From: Runella sp. MFBS21
Lineage (GTDB): Bacteria; Bacteroidota; Bacteroidia; Cytophagales; Spirosomataceae
Length of the DNA: 64,000 nucleotides
Assembly: GCF_029433105.1 (NCBI RefSeq)
Contig: NZ_JARNTW010000002.1
Coordinates: 599,744 to 663,743, forward strand
Direction: 5' to 3'
Each line of letters begins with the position of its first letter. Within the stretch, counting starts at the first letter, position 1. Made by a program: the position numbers and the translations under genes. Positions 63,940 to 64,000 of the stretch are shown piece by piece. The notes under the pieces were generated by a model. It worked only from the letters and a program-made list of their open reading frames with translations, was not told the DNA's origin and did not search any database.

Positions 63940-64000
63940 ATGACGAATTCTAAAAAACCACTTATACTGGTAAGCAACGACGACGGTATTACTGCGTTAG
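63940..64000 (+). CDS. surE: 5'-nucleotidase SurE, first 20 codons (cut by the window end)
   Basis: The frame begins MTNSKKPLILVSNDDGITAL, matching the SurE N-terminus, where N-D-D-G provides the metal-binding aspartates. SurE removes phosphate from nucleoside monophosphates. Only the start is visible; the rest lies beyond position 64000. Confidence 0.85.
   Translation, partial: MTNSKKPLILVSNDDGITAL

Overview
The window looks like a chromosomal segment of a Bacteroidota bacterium of the class Cytophagia, probably near the Spirosomaceae (Runella/Arcicella/Emticicia-like); the genus is a guess. Supporting signs are a type IX secretion C-terminal sorting domain, two hybrid two-component systems fused to AraC domains, the long Bacteroidota form of IspG, an Hc1-type histone-like protein, DUF4494/DUF6728/DUF4833 proteins, a BlaI-M56-TonB regulatory pair, a TTTG-N18-TATATTTG promoter before the tRNA, and starts without clear Shine-Dalgarno sequences.

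Layout. 0-3 kb: an EcoRV-type restriction-modification pair and a tRNA-dihydrouridine synthase, all on the minus strand. 3-19 kb: mostly housekeeping (metK, a fatty acid hydroxylase, isochorismate synthase, ispG, small DUF proteins, Hc1, SCP2, RidA), a BlaI/M56-TonB operon with tandem operators, a GHMP kinase resembling plant glucuronokinase, an MpaB-family protein and DUF4494. 19.6-28.1 kb: three tandem exported M14 zinc carboxypeptidases. 28.4-36.1 kb: two paralogous 7TM hybrid sensor kinases, then a convergent NarL-type kinase/regulator pair with a membrane protein. 36.2-45.2 kb: small exported proteins, short direct repeats that may be transposon-end remnants, a 1263-residue type IX-secreted repeat protein, a family 2 glycosyltransferase and an amidase.

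45.3-50.8 kb is the most unusual part. A tRNA-Arg(CCG) is followed by a decayed tyrosine recombinase gene and then four minus-strand hypothetical genes. Each gene is followed by a 125-200 bp imperfect palindrome bounded by CTAAC...GTTAG cores, an architecture like integron gene cassettes with attC sites. The last 10 bases of the tRNA recur at 50743-50752 just before a strong terminator, so the segment reads as a small tRNA-targeted island carrying a cassette-like array. No IntI integrase is visible.

50.9-64 kb: a family 3 glycoside hydrolase, a LytS/LytR-type kinase-regulator pair, and then a second modular zone (55.0-60.2 kb) in which four copies of a ~140 bp repeat separate immunity-like and beta-propeller-like hypothetical genes. 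One of these is broken by an in-frame stop, and a fossil of a lipoprotein 3' end sits at the left edge. The window ends with an RHS-like lipoprotein, a GH95-type glycosidase and the first codons of surE.
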